From NCBI RefSeq assembly GCF_947623445.1, contig NC_135243.1, forward strand, positions 16,680,501 through 16,744,500: DNA of 64,000 nucleotides. The letters run 5' to 3'. A program made the translations under genes and the position numbers. Under the pieces are notes generated by a model, which made no database searches, was not told the DNA's origin, and saw only the letters and a program-made list of their open reading frames with translations. This document shows positions 32,641 to 45,981 of this stretch, piece by piece. Numbering within the stretch: the first letter of the stretch is position 1; every line of letters starts with the position of its first letter. The stretch is from Clavelina lepadiformis. Its lineage: Eukaryota > Chordata > Ascidiacea > Aplousobranchia > Clavelinidae.

Positions 32641-34573
32641 AAATAAATGGCAGGGTCGATTTTGGTCAACAAAATCATTTGAGTTTATTAAAAATTTTGC
32701 ATCAAGTGCATTTTTAAACTTTATTGAAGTTAAAGAGGCATAATTCACACGTTACACGAAATGCACTGATAAATTTTGCTATGTTCAAAACAAAAATACA
32801 ACAAACTACAATGCGATTACACTGAGTTGACTTAAGTACTTTTTCCTTCCTGCATACAGTACCACCTATTGGCATAGTTTGGTTTGATATCCTCTATCCT
32901 CAAACTGAGGAAAGTCTTCGCACGACTTAAACTCAGCGATTTCTCGTCGCTCGAGCGCCAGTTACCGAATTAGGCTTTGAGCAAGTTCCGCTTATCACAC
33001 ATTGTTTGTTTCGTGTTTTTAATTTTTATATAGGATTGCCCGAATTTAGAACTGTCTAGCAGGTCCACTGATCAAGAACAAGTGTCGTTAATACCCGATA
33101 CAGTTGGAAGCCAATGGTCCTAACGCCGTCCGTAATAAATGCGGCTCCTGTTCCATATTCGATATCCAATGGCGTAATGCCTTTGGGTAAGGCATTAACG
33201 ACGCTTGTGCTAGTTCAGTGACGGTTCCGGATTTGGTAAATATGATTTAAGAAACAAAACCCAAATAAAAAATGTCTTGCGTTAATCGGAAATGCGGAGC
33301 AAGTATAACGGCTTGGTTGCCGAATTTTATTATAGCCTACTCTACGTGCGTCGTGTTTTTTTTTGGTCTATACTTTCCCCGTCATAACAGAACACAGGAC
33401 TGCTCATTTCAAATTGCAGGCCTACATCTTGGTACCCATTGCATGACCAAAAAACGTTGGCCAAAATTGGCATTATATGCTTTTGAGAAATACCTTTAAG
33501 TAGACAGCAAGTTATAGACTTATAAAGCTATATCTTGTTAAATGGCAAGATTTTGCAGGCACTTCCTTAATCAATCATTGTGACTAATCATATGCTAATC
33601 TTTCTAACCTCATATAATGGCGTGCATCCGTTTGACTGAAAAGGATGCTCTTGCGTGAAATGAGGTTTTTGACAAACCAGGTTACACCAGACAGGAACAC
33701 GCCAGTCATTGACAAAAATGATGAAGGTTAATAGGTTGAAATTTGTTATAATTTCACATGACATAATCAATACTTGACGGGCATTTAAAATAAAGGACGC
33801 GGAACTAGCCTAAGTCTGAAATAATTTTTGTATTGTACGTAAGCTATTATAGCCTACTGACATTTGATAACGTCAGTTTCATGAACGCTTAAAGACATGT
33901 AGGCTAAACATAACTGGGAACCTAATGTGAAATTTAAGCCTACAATATCAACCTGGGATATCATATTTGCTTGTACATTAAGATTCTAAACAATTCATAT
34001 TCTTAAGCGTTGCATATATTTTATTGAAGATGTCCATTGCTTTCCTGCACAAGTAATATTTTTACCATCAAATTCTAAATATTCAGATGAAAAGCAGGTA
34101 TATAATTGGGTCTTTAAGTGTAAAAGATAATACAGAGAACGAGTAGGCCTATATCTGCATATTTAGCAATGGCTATATACACACAGAAAGATGCTTCCTA
34201 TTTTATCAGTGAGTTAATATTTTTCATTTTCAAAAACGAAACCATAAACGAAAAATGTCGTTTGGTCTGGGCCTACTAACATTATGTCAGCCTACGTGCG
34301 TAACATCCAGGAAACCGGTTCAGCGTCTTTGAGTTTTGACAGAGATTATTTCACTTCCTACAAGATATTGCACGAACTAGAGTAAATAAAATATATTTAA
34401 TAAACAAATGCATGACAGCTATATAATGGCAGAATGCATCGATAGGAATCCACGACTTCATGTTAGTTAAGGGATAAGTCGCTGAAATTATAAGCTTTAT
34501 CAGAAAACTGAGACTGCATTATTTCATAAAATAATATTTTTGGCAGGAACAAACGCTTGAATAAGATAGCAGT
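32641..34573. other. Intergenic region before the astacin pair
   Basis: No supported gene. A SINE body lies at 32.9-33.1 kb. The rest is AT-rich, with one TAGGCCTA at 34.1 kb. The last 200 bp should hold the promoter of the first astacin gene; no clear element seen. Confidence 0.6.
32875..33070 (-). mobile_element. SINE body fragment
   Basis: It shares with 20215-20365 the strings CTGAGGAAAGTCTT, GCTCGAGC-CC-GTTACCGA and GCAAGTTCCG, in the same order and orientation. The tRNA-like head is degraded. Confidence 0.55.
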
Positions 34574-36634
34574 ATGATGTTTCGTCCAACTGTCTTGCTT
34601 CTTTTGGGCGTGTTTTTTGTGCAAAGTAAAGAAGTTTCAAAGATTTTATTATAATTTTGGTTGTATGTATGTGCATCTACAACCCTAGCCTACAGATTAA
34701 ATCCCATAAGCATTAAAGTATTTATTAAAATAAATCGTATAGCCTAAATATAATACAAAAATACTAAAACAAAATAAATTAAAAATAAAGAACGAGATCT
34801 GCTTGCACTTTGCCAAAGCAAAAGTTCAAAATTAAGTTTTATTATTTAATTCATAGATGTGCAGCCATCACGCCTATACAACGATATTACCAGTTTGGAG
34901 AACAAGATTTTGGAACTTCTTGAGCAGGAAAAAAAAGGTTCATCATGTATTCAACACATGTATTTTTGTGTGTTTCAGAAGTATTCACTTTTGCTTAGTA
35001 TTTGTCTTTTCTTTTAGGTGGTGAGATGTGTATGCCTACCGACAAACTTGACCTAAATGCAGATGGACCACAAACACCCTCTCCGATTGACGTCAATGAT
35101 TGCAATGGTTAGTGAAGAAGTCTAATTGCAGCAATTTCTTGCTTTCAAGTTGTGATATTGGGGCCTCTACTTTTCCGAGTAGGCTGCAGTTCAAAAGTTA
35201 TTGCTAATTTTTACTTATGTTTAGGCCTAATTGTTCCAAGCAATGATGAAAACTGTGTCGATATCGACATCTCAACATGTGGCACAACAAATTGCATTCT
35301 CGGATTCGAGACCAACGAAAAAGGATGTGTCACATCCTGCGCCTGCAAAACAGAAGGCCTTTTCCAAGGAGACATTATGCTTAGCCGTGCGCAATTTAAC
35401 TCAGTGGCTAATCGCAGCTTCTTCTATTGCTGCTTTAAGTTTTCACAGTATAGTTTATTTAGATAAACGTGTTCCAAACCATAATTGTCTAGGTTACATT
35501 TTCCAATTGATCAAACTCGGTTTCTGTAACAGAGGAAGATGTCGCTGAGATTGAAACGGCAAATAAAGGTGAAAATCGCGCTGCGTCAAAGCTGAAGAAG
35601 AGATGGAATAATATTCCTGGGTCTGGAGGAACGTTTGTTGTCCCATACACATTGGACCCCTCCATTCGTAAGCATCATACTATGTAATTGTTTCTGAAAT
35701 GCTATCAATCAATCAGTTACATAATTATCAGAACGCAATCCCAGAGCTGTTTCGGCGATATCGGATGCAATGAAGCAATACGCAGAGGAAACTTGCATCC
35801 GCTTTCAAAAGCGTACAAACGAGGCAGACTACCTTGAGTTTTTCGTTGGCAGGGGATGCTATTCATACATTGGAAGAACTGGTGGAAAACAACAAGTAGA
35901 CCGACGCACTATATAGGCCTATAGCAAGTGAAAATACTAGTGTACCAGAACGTTTAACAACAGGAAAATCGTGCTTTAGGTTTCTATTGGCCGTGGTTGT
36001 GAATGGAAAGGAGTTGTCATGCACGAGATGTTGCATGCTATGGGTTTCTGGCACGAACATTCCCGCCCAGACCGTGATACTGCTGTGATAATCAACATGG
36101 ACAACGTTAACCCAAGTACATTGTATTACGTGTAAACATATTCAGCAGAACTTTGCTTAAAGCTTTTTTGCTTATCGTAACCAATAAATATGTTTTGTAA
36201 CACTTGACAATAACACTACAGCGACAACAACACCATATAACACTTGACTTGAGCATGGCACAGATATTGTGTTCGTATTTCAGAAATGCAATTTAACTTC
36301 AAAAAGATGGCAGAAGGGCTTGTTAACTCCATGGGATCCCCTTACGACATTGGATCTGTTATGCAGTATGATGGAACAGCCTTTTCAATCAACAAAAAAC
36401 CTACAATTTTATCAAAGTAACCTATATACGTAAAATATACAAAAGCTGCATTTAACCTTTAGTACTTGAACTCCTAAAAATTTTAGCAATACTATTTTTG
36501 TAGTTATAATTGTAACTATGCATGATCTGTTTTTACGTTATTTCTATAGGAAAACCGGGCAGCCTGTAAAAGCTCAGAGAAACGGATTCTCTAAAGAAGA
36601 TCTGTTCCAACTAAGAAAAATGTATAACTGTTAA
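34574..36634 (+). CDS. Astacin metalloprotease with antistasin-like propeptide (copy 1)
   Basis: Nine exons give 345 aa: 34574-34625, 34857-34937, 35018-35107, 35225-35386, 35533-35667, 35732-35895, 35980-36115, 36284-36416 and 36550-36634. Residues 1-18 are a signal peptide and about 28-43 a short amphipathic helix. C85-C115 form a six-cysteine module (spacing C-7-C-4-C-10-C-3-C-1-C) closely resembling an antistasin domain. LKKR ends at 152 before the catalytic domain, a likely furin-type activation site. The zinc site is HEMLHAMGFWHEHSRPDR (H243, H247, H253; E244 catalytic) and the Met-turn is SVMQY (M300). It ends soon after the catalytic domain, with no EGF or CUB domains. A secreted zymogen is expected. 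The exon 2 donor (GGTTCATC) is weak but phase-consistent. It is a tandem paralogue of the next gene. Confidence 0.88.
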
Positions 36635-37480
36635 ATGACAGGTAATTAAGTAACCCCTAAATGCTACCCTTTATTATAGAATTTGGTTTACACCGGTAAC
36701 ATTTTCTTAATCAAACCCAATGTGTATGTATGTATGTAATCAGCCCCTCGAAATTAAGCGATATTGTAAGCATCGTCATGTAAATGTGTTGCAGAATTAC
36801 AATTAAAATCGCCATTTTTGAAGGGTTTACAAGCATTATAAGAATACGGACACACAAGAATACGGACGAAACGTTGTTATCGACCTGACAACCAGTTTTA
36901 TTTTTTTCATATCTTACTTATACTCAGTTTAATGGCAATTGCAAAGTTTAGCATGAAGCTGCAAAAACGCCTTTCTGTTGTATGCTGTTTTTAACTTATT
37001 GTGCCAACAAAGGGCGTTGTGTTATGCTGAAATAAACAATCATTGCCACAGCAATCATGTGTAGAAGAATTCGAGTTTTTAGCTTTTACTAAATAAAACA
37101 GCAGTACAAAACGCAAGTCATTGATGATACATCCTGGAAATGAAGGGAGCTAAATACATCTTTAATAAGGGCTAAGAGTCATTTTGTAGGGCACAGTTCC
37201 TTTAAGTTGCTAAAAATGCTTGATCACGCGTCATGTTGCTTGAAAATGATTGACATACTATTGCAATATGCCTTTGTTTCTATGTGAAATACTTTTACTT
37301 TGTCAGGTTCCAAAAATAGTTTAAGACCATTCAAAGCTCGGAATTAAATGTTTGTTTTTAACTTCTGATGTTTCAGTATATATAACGAAACAAAGCGGTC
37401 GACAAAAAGAGTTATGTTTAGTTCTAACTGAGACCAGAACAACAGTAGCTAAAGCAGCAAGTTAATTTATTTAAAAAATT
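36635..37480. other. Intergenic spacer between the two astacin genes
   Basis: 846 bp without a gene. An AATAAA at 37031 could end the first gene's transcript. The last 150 bp should contain the second promoter. Confidence 0.5.
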
Positions 37481-39328
37481 ATGGTTCAGCTGACAGTCTT
37501 GCTGTTAGTATGTGGAATTACTGCCCACGGTAAGTACACATGTTTTTATCATTAAAAATAATTTTGTGATTGTGGTTACGAAAGTTACTCTAATATTTGG
37601 TAGGAGTAACCTCCAATCGTTCATCTGAAGATATTACCAGCTTAGAAATGAAACTTTTGGATTTATTAAAAGAACAGCGAGAAAGCAAAGGTAAAAATGC
37701 AATTTACATCCTATATTAATCACGTCAAACTTGCCATAGTATTTAAGTTGGTATAATTTACTGGTGTGAAATTTGTTATGTTGAACTTGATACTTCCGCT
37801 AAATAAGTTAATTAATTTTTTCTTTATCCACGTTAGAAGGAGCAACAACGTGCTTGGTCACAGATAAACTCGACTTAAACGTGGATGGAGAGGAAACACC
37901 TTCGCCGATTGAAGTCAACGAATGTGGAAGTATGCGATTCCTTTGCACCTTCCTCTGTCGCTGTTTGTAATCACACTCACCAAAAGTTGTTCTAACTCGA
38001 TTCCGATCATAACAGATGTTAACCAGCAAAATGCAGAGCTGAGCTGCTCGGACTTCGACGAATCACAATGTGGGGAAGCTAACTGCGTACTCGGATTTGA
38101 AACTGATGAAATGGGCTGCGTTATATCTTGCAATTGCAAATCAAAAGGATTGCTGCAAGGAGATATTATGTTAAGCGGTATACGATCTTTCACTTGGCCA
38201 ATCTTGCACTGACTTAGATTTATTATCTGCATTTTTATTGGCAGAGGAGGACACCGCTCTGCTTCAAATGGAAAATGCACAATCTGTCGTTCAAGATCGA
38301 GCCGCGTCTCGCTTTAAGCGACGTTGGAATACTTATTCTCAAACTGATGGAACATATGTTGTACCTTACACAATTGATGCTTCTATACGTAAAAACAATT
38401 TATAAGTGCAATAATTTTCTAAAGTAATCGATTGTTGTAGCAAACGTAAATGTGTGTTATTCACAGAACAAAATCCTAGAGCTCTTGCAGCTGTATCGGC
38501 CGCTATTCAGCAGTATGCCGAAGACACTTGCATACGGTTCAAGCCACGAAAAAATGAAAAAGATTACCTTGAGTTCTTTGTTGGAAGAGGTTGTTGGTCA
38601 TACATCGGACGGATAAGGGGAAAACAACAAGTAAAATATAAGTTGCAGCTTTCTGAAGCGCTGTTGTTTTATTTAACTAAAAGGAGTTGTTTGCAATCGT
38701 TGCAAAGGGAAATTATTATACTAAACAAGTCTTATGATAATCTAAGTTTGATGATGTAAAAATGTAAATGTAATGTAACTGTATATACAGCTGTCCGTGG
38801 GAAATGGATGCGAGTGGAAGGGCGTAGTGATGCATGAAATGATGCATGCAATGGGTTTCTTTCATGAGCATTCTCGTCCTGATCGTGATGACACGGTGAA
38901 AATCGTTATGGAAAATATAAACCCAAGTTAGTATAGTGACTTTCATTCTTGGAGCATTTTTTAATATTTAACAAAGCTTTATCAAGTAGCTAATCAGTGT
39001 GCTTCTCCCTATATCAGGAATGAAATTTAACTTCAAAAAAATGAGCTCATTTTCAATCAACTCAATGAATTCTCCATATGATATAACATCTGTTATGCAG
39101 TATGGTGGGTATTCTTTTTCCATAAATCGCCAACCAACTATACTTGAAAAGTAAGCAAAGAGACCATTCAAAGTTAAATTTAAAGCTATAAGGGCAGACA
39201 ATAATAACTTTTACAACTATTTCTATTTTTACAGGAAGACTGGCAAACCTGTTGTAGCTCAAAGACGAGGTTTCTCTGTTGAGGACAAGAAACAAATAAA
39301 TGGCTTGTTCAAATGCAATGTACCGTAA
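37481..39328 (+). CDS. Astacin metalloprotease with antistasin-like propeptide (copy 2)
   Basis: Nine exons with the same phases as the upstream paralogue give 353 aa: 37481-37529, 37604-37690, 37837-37929, 38016-38177, 38245-38388, 38467-38630, 38791-38926, 39018-39150 and 39235-39328. The protein has a signal peptide at 1-16, a helix with SLEMKLLDLLKEQ, and an antistasin-like module C87-C117 with identical spacing. A furin-like RFKRR lies at 153-157 just before the catalytic domain. The zinc motif is HEMMHAMGFFHEHSRPDR (H248, H252, H258) and the Met-turn is SVMQY (M305). All catalytic residues are present. Four exons (4, 6, 7 and 8) have exactly the same length in the two genes, so they are tandem duplicates. 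The endogenous substrate cannot be inferred. Confidence 0.9.
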
Positions 39329-40688
39329 GGATTTGAGGTAAGCTGGTTTAATATGTTGTAAGTATATTACTGTATGTTGTAAGTTGTAAGTACTACATTT
39401 CCTTATACTTTCAATCAACATCACGAATACTTCATCATGAAATATTTTATGCAGGTTGGGGTATCTCATACCGCTGAAATAAACGACGTAACCGATGGCC
39501 AGCGATCGAAACAAACTCCCTTTATCGCCATTTTATTATTCTTTTTCTTATGTTGTTTTACTTTGGATGTTGAGTACATATACAATAAGGCCAGTTTTGA
39601 CATTCTGCAAAACACCAATTTTGTTCGTTCTCGGCATTAAAAGTCATATTGCATATATCTGATAGTGATCAATAACCAAATTTAACAGTCGACAATTATG
39701 ACAATGGTAACAGCGTTGAACTAAACAAACCATTGGCTATATTTTAACATAAATTTAGGTGGAAGCTTCTAATTTAACGTAATTTGTTTCATTTTTGCTA
39801 AGCCTTCAAGCAGCCGCGGATTTTTGATAATGGTAGGCCTACACGGAAGATCAACAAAAATGAATTTAATATTTATAGCTATTTTAGGATATAGCAAAAC
39901 ACAACGTAACGCTGTAAAGACATTAATTTAGAAAAACACAAATGAAACAAAATAAAAAAGAGTATTTGTACTTTTATTGGAACATGTTAATTTAATCATA
40001 TCAGGTCATGTACACTCACATATACAAATAGCCTATATATTACTTTATTTCAAAAATCTATACATCAATAGAATGTTGTTCAACGTTTTTTTGTTTTTTC
40101 GAATGCTTTCATTAACATAGTACACTTTGTAAGATTTCGCAAACACGACAACTGCTTTCATATATACTACTTCAATTGGCGATTACGTCGTTGAAGTGCA
40201 ATTAAGTGATGACCGTATACGTAAGTCTTCCTTCTTATCATGAACTTAATATTGTTTGTTCCACATCCTCATCCCTAATTATGTGACAAATTTCCTGAAC
40301 AAATGCACAAAATTATAGGTTGTCGCAAAGTAGCATTAACATTGTAAGATGAAGTTTGTCTTCAAACAAATCATCCACTTGTTTATCGTGCTGTATGTAC
40401 AAAGCGTGTAGTACAATAACAGCAAGAATAGCAAAATAAAGTGATCAGGAAAACGAAGAAAAGAAAGACCAAGTTTACCAAATTTAAAAAGAGTGTTTTG
40501 AGCCAATTCAGACTTTTATAATATTGTAGGTAAAATGGTAAATGAAGTATTGCAGGAAATTCCGAGCGGCATAAGCATGATTTATAAAGGTAATACATTG
40601 TCAGTCCGTCATAAGGCAATATTTGCAAACTAATTTTTTGTTATTATAGCTACCATTGATATGCTCTCTACTTTTAATTGACCATAAG
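39329..40688. other. Intergenic region between astacin 2 and the fucosyltransferase
   Basis: 1.36 kb of AT-rich sequence without a supported gene. A hydrophobic minus-strand stretch at 40628-40383 is T-rich low complexity. Confidence 0.6.
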
Positions 40689-42352
40689 ATGAAAAAGCCT
40701 AAAACAGCGCTTCGTGAGAGTGCGAGTTTGTTTCTCTACATACTGTGTGCTGTCGTAGTATTAACCGTTTTGAAATTTTCACGCAACAAGTCGTTCACAT
40801 CAAACATAAGATACACCAAAGCAAAGGCGGCACCAGCATTAACAAAAAAAGGCCTTGTTCTTGGTTATGGGCCTCGATTCGGTTTGAAGAACCTTTTGCA
40901 GGTGAATATTGAAACTTTTCTTTGTTCAGCTTTCTTCAGCCTATGACTTGTTTGTTTTGACTCTTGAGTATTATACTTTTTTCGAATGTTATTATACGTA
41001 AACGAGTGTTTCTGTTGTAGATCAACGATTTTCCACTTCGTAAAGCTGTGGGGTCAACTGATAGTAATAATACATCAAAGAAACGTGAAAGTGCACCGAT
41101 TTTATCTAACCAGTTAGTGAAAGAAAAACCCATTATTTTAGTATGGACGACATCTAAACAGTTTCGACGAAAGCCGCATCTTTTACAATTCAATACTTCA
41201 GAGGACTGCGGCTCATGTCGAATAACCATAAACAGATTAACTTTTAATAAAAGCATTGCAGTTGTTTTGTTTAATACAAACGAGCCAATACAAAAACTGG
41301 ATATTCCAAATCCTGCACACAGGTATAAGTGACATGACTTATATATTTGTACTGCATTAGGTCAATATACAATTGAACATGCTATGCTTAGTTTTTGTTT
41401 TATTACTTTACTGGGTTAAAAGAGCCTTAACAGCTAGTGTTATCGTTCATACTATTCAAACAAATATTTTTAATAAACATTTCGTAGAAATTCCAAACCA
41501 TACGTTTTTTGGACAAGAGAGACGCCATCCAAAACACAAAGCTTTAGAAAGAAGTTACTGAATCCGGAATTTGATTCCATTTTTAACCTTACCATGGCCT
41601 ATACGCGAAATGCTGACATAAGAAGATATTTTGGAACGTTTCACGGCGCTTTGGAAGCATCGAATTTGAAACATTTTACGGGTGGTTTAGAATCCGACTT
41701 GCTAAAGATAAAATCAAAATTAGCAGTTTGGTTTGTGAGTAACTGTTACCATCTTAGTGGTGCCACTGATCGGATGAAATACGCAAAGGGTTTGGTAAAA
41801 GCTGGTTTGAGGTTGGACAAGTTTGGATCTTGTTTTCAAGCTAGAAACGAGACAAAAATAACATTTTTGGTTGCACCGTATAAGTTCTACTTGGCATTCG
41901 AAAACTCTCTACACTGTCCAGATTACATCACAGAAAAATTTTGGAGGAATTCCTTAGAATCAGGCCTAGTCCCGGTTGTGTGGGGTCCAACAAAGCAACA
42001 CGTGCTGGATGTGGCACCACCGAATTCTTTCATACACACCGACGACTTCGGAAGCTCAGAAGATTTGGTAAAGTATTTGAACTACTTAGACAACAATGAC
42101 AAAGCGTACATGGCCTATCATAAATGGAGAGACATTCCGCTAAGCAATGTTCCAGCAGAACCGTTTGTTGAAAAAAGACATTTTTCCGAATTTTGTAGAC
42201 TTTGCCGAAGATTAATAATTGAACAACATCCACCCAAATCAATTCCTTCAATATCAAAATGGCTTTATGAATCCGAGTATCCGGACGATAAGTGTCTTCG
42301 ACCGTTTGCTAATTTAACAGAAAAAGAGCAAAAATATTTGCTCGACTTCTGA
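40689..42352 (+). CDS. Alpha-1,3-fucosyltransferase (GT10 family)
   Basis: Three exons give 459 aa: 40689-40901, 41021-41322 and 41488-42352. It is a type II Golgi membrane protein with a short basic tail, one membrane span at about residues 13-29, a stem and a C-terminal catalytic domain. The catalytic domain has VFWTRETPSK (family W-ES/TPSN block), NLTMAYTRNADI, then KSKLAVWFVSNC. The signature FYLAFENSLHCPDYITEKFW (from residue 305) and ESGLVPVVWGP follow; these bind GDP-fucose. The enzyme transfers fucose to GlcNAc of N- or O-glycans. Potential N-glycosylation sites include NNTS, NETK and NLTM. Exon 3 must start upstream of the ATG at 41594, because the W-ETPSK block is encoded before it in frame. 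The exact orthology (FUT3-7, 9 or invertebrate class) is not resolved. Confidence 0.9.
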
Positions 42353-42509
42353 AATGTCTTTGAGATGCTTTCATGGAAAACATTTTATCTGCTTGTTTCA
42401 ATGCGGGTGGACCACTCATATATAGTTATGTTCGGCGGGTTAACTGTTTCATAAACACTAAATGTGATCATTTATTTTAAGGAAAGGAGGCAAGATATAA
42501 AAGAATGTG

Positions 42510-42515
42510 AATAAA
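42510..42515 (+). terminator. Fucosyltransferase polyadenylation signal
   Basis: AATAAA 158 bases after the stop codon. Confidence 0.55.
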
Positions 42516-43093
42516 GACCTTTCGCAACTAGACATATAAAACTTTGAATTTCTATTTTAAAATAGCTTTTGCATGATAACATTTTCTTACGTCATCTCTT
42601 TATCGCAAGCCTCTGGCGTGACTACGAGAGTAGGCACAATTTATTTGTTTATAGTACAGTACTGTATATACCGCAAGCTATACGAAACATGTATAAGTAC
42701 AACATACTGCCTGATATTTTACATTACATTTGTCGAGCATTATCTATCTTTGCATTATCTATCTATTTGGTCATAAACTACTATTAGATGAACTAAACAC
42801 TTGTCACGTGATCAAAACGAATAAATGCAAATAAAACTTTATGACATTTTTATATTCACTTGTGCACTACTCGTGTGAGGTATTACACAAGGAACATATC
42901 CGTCATAACGACCGCATATGCTGGCGGTAATTGTTTGAATATGAGCGAGGACGATTGATGGTTGGTGACTTGTTTTGCTTCTGCTTCGATTGATGAGTTC
43001 TCATTTCTCAAATTTGCGTGACTATGCTGTTAGTTGCTTGATTCTGTCTATATAAATTACTAACTTATGAAGTTCCCATTTTATTTATTATAA

Positions 43094-43349
43094 CACAAAG
43101 GTTTTCACCTTCGGGCAAATCTTGCTGAATGTTACATAGCGCTGTAGTAACCAGTGAAATCGATCACGTAAAAAGGGAAGATTGAAAACATTACATCAGT
43201 ATTTATATGTGACACACCAGTTCAAGCGAGGAAATTATCTGACGTCATTAAGGAAAACGCAAATTTGGTCAACAACTGAATTACGGGATTCTAAATTAAA
43301 TTTCAAACATCTTGGAAAACAACTCGTGATTCGTGACGTAATCGTCACA
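43094..43349 (+). repeat. Direct repeat R1 with CRE palindrome, left copy
   Basis: This 256-bp stretch is nearly identical to 44147-44402, with only a few differences, all near its left end. Weaker similarity continues about 90 bp to the left, including TCTGTCTATATA. It contains TGACGTCA at 43240 and GTGACGTAATCGTCAC near the right end. Confidence 0.9.
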
Positions 43350-44146
43350 TAGCCTTCCTACCCAGAGTAAAGCTTGCCTGAAATGAAATTGAAGGCAACC
43401 TTTACTCGACAAAATTATGTCTTTGATTAAGAGAATAGTCACGGTCATTAAAACAAGAATTTAGTACAGTACAATGACAGAGTTCGGCAAATATAACAAA
43501 TATCGATACACCGTTTCACTTGAAATACAAAACATGAGACATAAGCTTACAGAAGTGTCGCTTTCCCTTGCGTGTCGAAGGTAAAAAAATGAGCGATCAC
43601 GTCTGCGTGTGTCGTTCCGCGGCTGTAGCAAGCCTTGTTTGCGGTAGAGAGATGCAGTTTGTTGCGATGTCCAATGGACTTTGTCTTGATGCGTAAAAAA
43701 TATATACAATAGTTTGCTCATGCTCTTGGAGATGTATAACACGTTAGTTAGGCGATCAAAACTTCATCACATCAACCAGGCATCAATGTCATTAGTGCTG
43801 TTGTTTCCGAATTAGTCAGGTTGATGATATTGTAGATGGAATGTCCTGAAAACCTCCTCGTTGACTAGCGTTCGTAGTTGGCTGATCTTGCTGTTGAAAC
43901 TTGGTCATCAAAACTTCATAAATAGCTGGTAACATTCCTTCTCGCTCAATATGCAACTAACTCAGCAATTTCGAACTGTTCGGGCACCAATTTATGACAT
44001 TTAATAATTCGTTGAATTGATATCTTGTTTTTCTTCTCACTCGATGAGATGGTTGTCATTTCTCGAACGGTTTGCTTCTGCTGTTTGTTTAATTTCTGTC
44101 TATATATATTACTAAATTATAAAGTCTCATTTTGTTTATTATAGGA

Positions 44147-44402
44147 CACAAAGGCTTTCACCTTCGGGCAAAGCTTTCTGAATGTTACATAGCGCTGTAG
44201 TAACCAGTGAAATCGATCACGTAAAAAGGGAAGATTGAAAACATTACATCAGTATTTATATGTGACACACCAGTTCAAGCGAGGAAATTATCTGACGTCA
44301 TTAAGGAAAACGCAAATTTGGTCAACAACTGAATTACGGGATTCTAAATTAAATTTCAAACATCTTGGAAAACAACTCGTGATTCGTGACGTAATCGTCA
44401 CA
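44147..44402 (+). repeat. Direct repeat R1 with CRE palindrome, right copy
   Basis: Same orientation as the copy 1,053 bp upstream. Near-identity implies a recent duplication. No coding sequence lies between the copies and no target duplication was found. Confidence 0.9.
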
Positions 44403-44624
44403 ACTTAAACAATAGTTTTATATTAAATTAAAATTATACTTGTTTAAATATGACTAATTTTAGCATTTTTTGGTTATTTTAGTTGACGTAAAATTGGTTT
44501 CATGAATCGTAAAACTTACTTTAAGTCTTTTTGGCTATATCAGACAGGTCACGTTTCAATTGTTTGGGACTCTTGCCAAAACATTACACCAGTTTCGAAA
44601 TTTAAAGTAAATACAAGATTGTAG

Positions 44625-44950
44625 TATTTACTTTCGAAAGTACGGCGGTTTTCAACGAGAAATCGTGCGTGCAAGGAGCAAATTGTGGCGTTTGGTGTGG
44701 ACTGAAGCCTTATTTCTTGGTTTATTTATTATAAATTGGCATTCAAACAACCGGATTCTTTTTTTTCGTTTATTATAATTCTACACGAAGATAAATAAGT
44801 TCGACGAGCATGTTGATGAATCTTGTGCGTGCACATGCCACACTTCCCACACTTCCCACTTGGGCACTTTGCTGTAATTATTTTTGCATTTCTCAGATCT
44901 TCCACTTTCCTCATTCATAGATTCTGTACATTTTGCCATAGTGGAAAGTG
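44625..44950 (+). repeat. Three-copy dispersed repeat, copy B
   Basis: AGAAATCGTGCGTGC, GGTGTGGACTGAAGCC, GGCATTCAAACAACCGG and GATGAATCTTGTGCGTGC occur in the same order as at 30.8 and 60.5 kb. Confidence 0.6.
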
Positions 44951-45981
44951 AGGTTGCTGTACGTACGAAATTGTTGAAATACTAGCGCCTGTCTCTCAAG
45001 TAGTTTGCGAAACTATTGTTGCATGTACTTTGGTTGATCTGACATGGTTCATACAAATTTGTTTATCAGCTCTCAGTTAAGTTGTGCTACACCACTTGTA
45101 CTGTTTCCATAAATTTTCGTTTTTCAAAAATCATAATTTAGTAGTGCTTGCTTGCTTTTTTATTCATTGTGTGTTGCTTTTGTTTTATGTCGTTATAGTA
45201 CTTGGCGGAAATTTCTGTTAAATCCATTTTTGCATTATTCGTTATTTTGAACGCAGTTCTATTTTGGTTAAGGTTTATGGAAACACCACAATTGAACAAC
45301 TGTGACTGCGCGTGGTCACAACGACATTTTTGTTGAATTTGTCGATACTGTACTGTGCTGCCAATATGTTATAAATTTATAATAAACCAGTAGATATAGT
45401 GTTGATATTCGCATAAATTACCTTATATTGTTAACTTCGTAATAGGACTGTCATCGTTTTCTTTACATGCTTTTGAAGTTTCCTGGTAAAGCTATTGGTC
45501 TCTTACGCAACGATAGTTTGAGCAATCTGTCACGTGACTCAGCAAGTTTATGACGTCATCAATGACAGCAAAAATCTCACATCCTCCAAATATATTTTCC
45601 GACTACGCCCCTGGGTCTGTAGACCGGTATTATTTTCTAATCTTACTAACTCTTGCTTCCCAAGATATTGCCTGTCTATTTGTTCGTATATCCAGGCGTC
45701 TACAAAGCATTGTTCGTATTTCGGCTGTAAACAACACAATAAAAAATCAGTGAACCCTTGGTGCAACCCTTCGTACTCAAGCACCATTTTACCTGTTGCG
45801 GTGCACCTCAGTTGAAGAGCACTGAATTAAGGTCCGATCATTGGACTTATTCATTATGCAACGCCAGCATGGGTTTAACTCTTAACCTACAATGATTGGT
45901 TTAACGGTAATGATTTTATTTGGTTGATTTTATTGCATTCTTTCTGCAAGTTGATAAGAAATGTATAAAACAGATTTAAAC

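Noticed and set aside
39062-39514. 150-codon minus-strand open stretch
   Set aside because: It is the antisense of the last astacin 2 exons and its flank; the sense strand carries the real protein.
43800-44000. Minus-strand stretch with PAIYEVLMTKFQQQDQP
   Set aside because: Open for about 45 codons, but no splice sites fit and no family is recognised.
43094-44402. Direct repeats as the ends of a retroelement
   Set aside because: No primer-binding site, polypurine tract, coding region or target duplication was seen, so only a plain direct repeat is claimed.
45548-45787. Open stretches on both strands near 45.6 kb
   Set aside because: Overlapping frames on opposite strands with no motif; possibly an old repeat, but no second copy was seen here.
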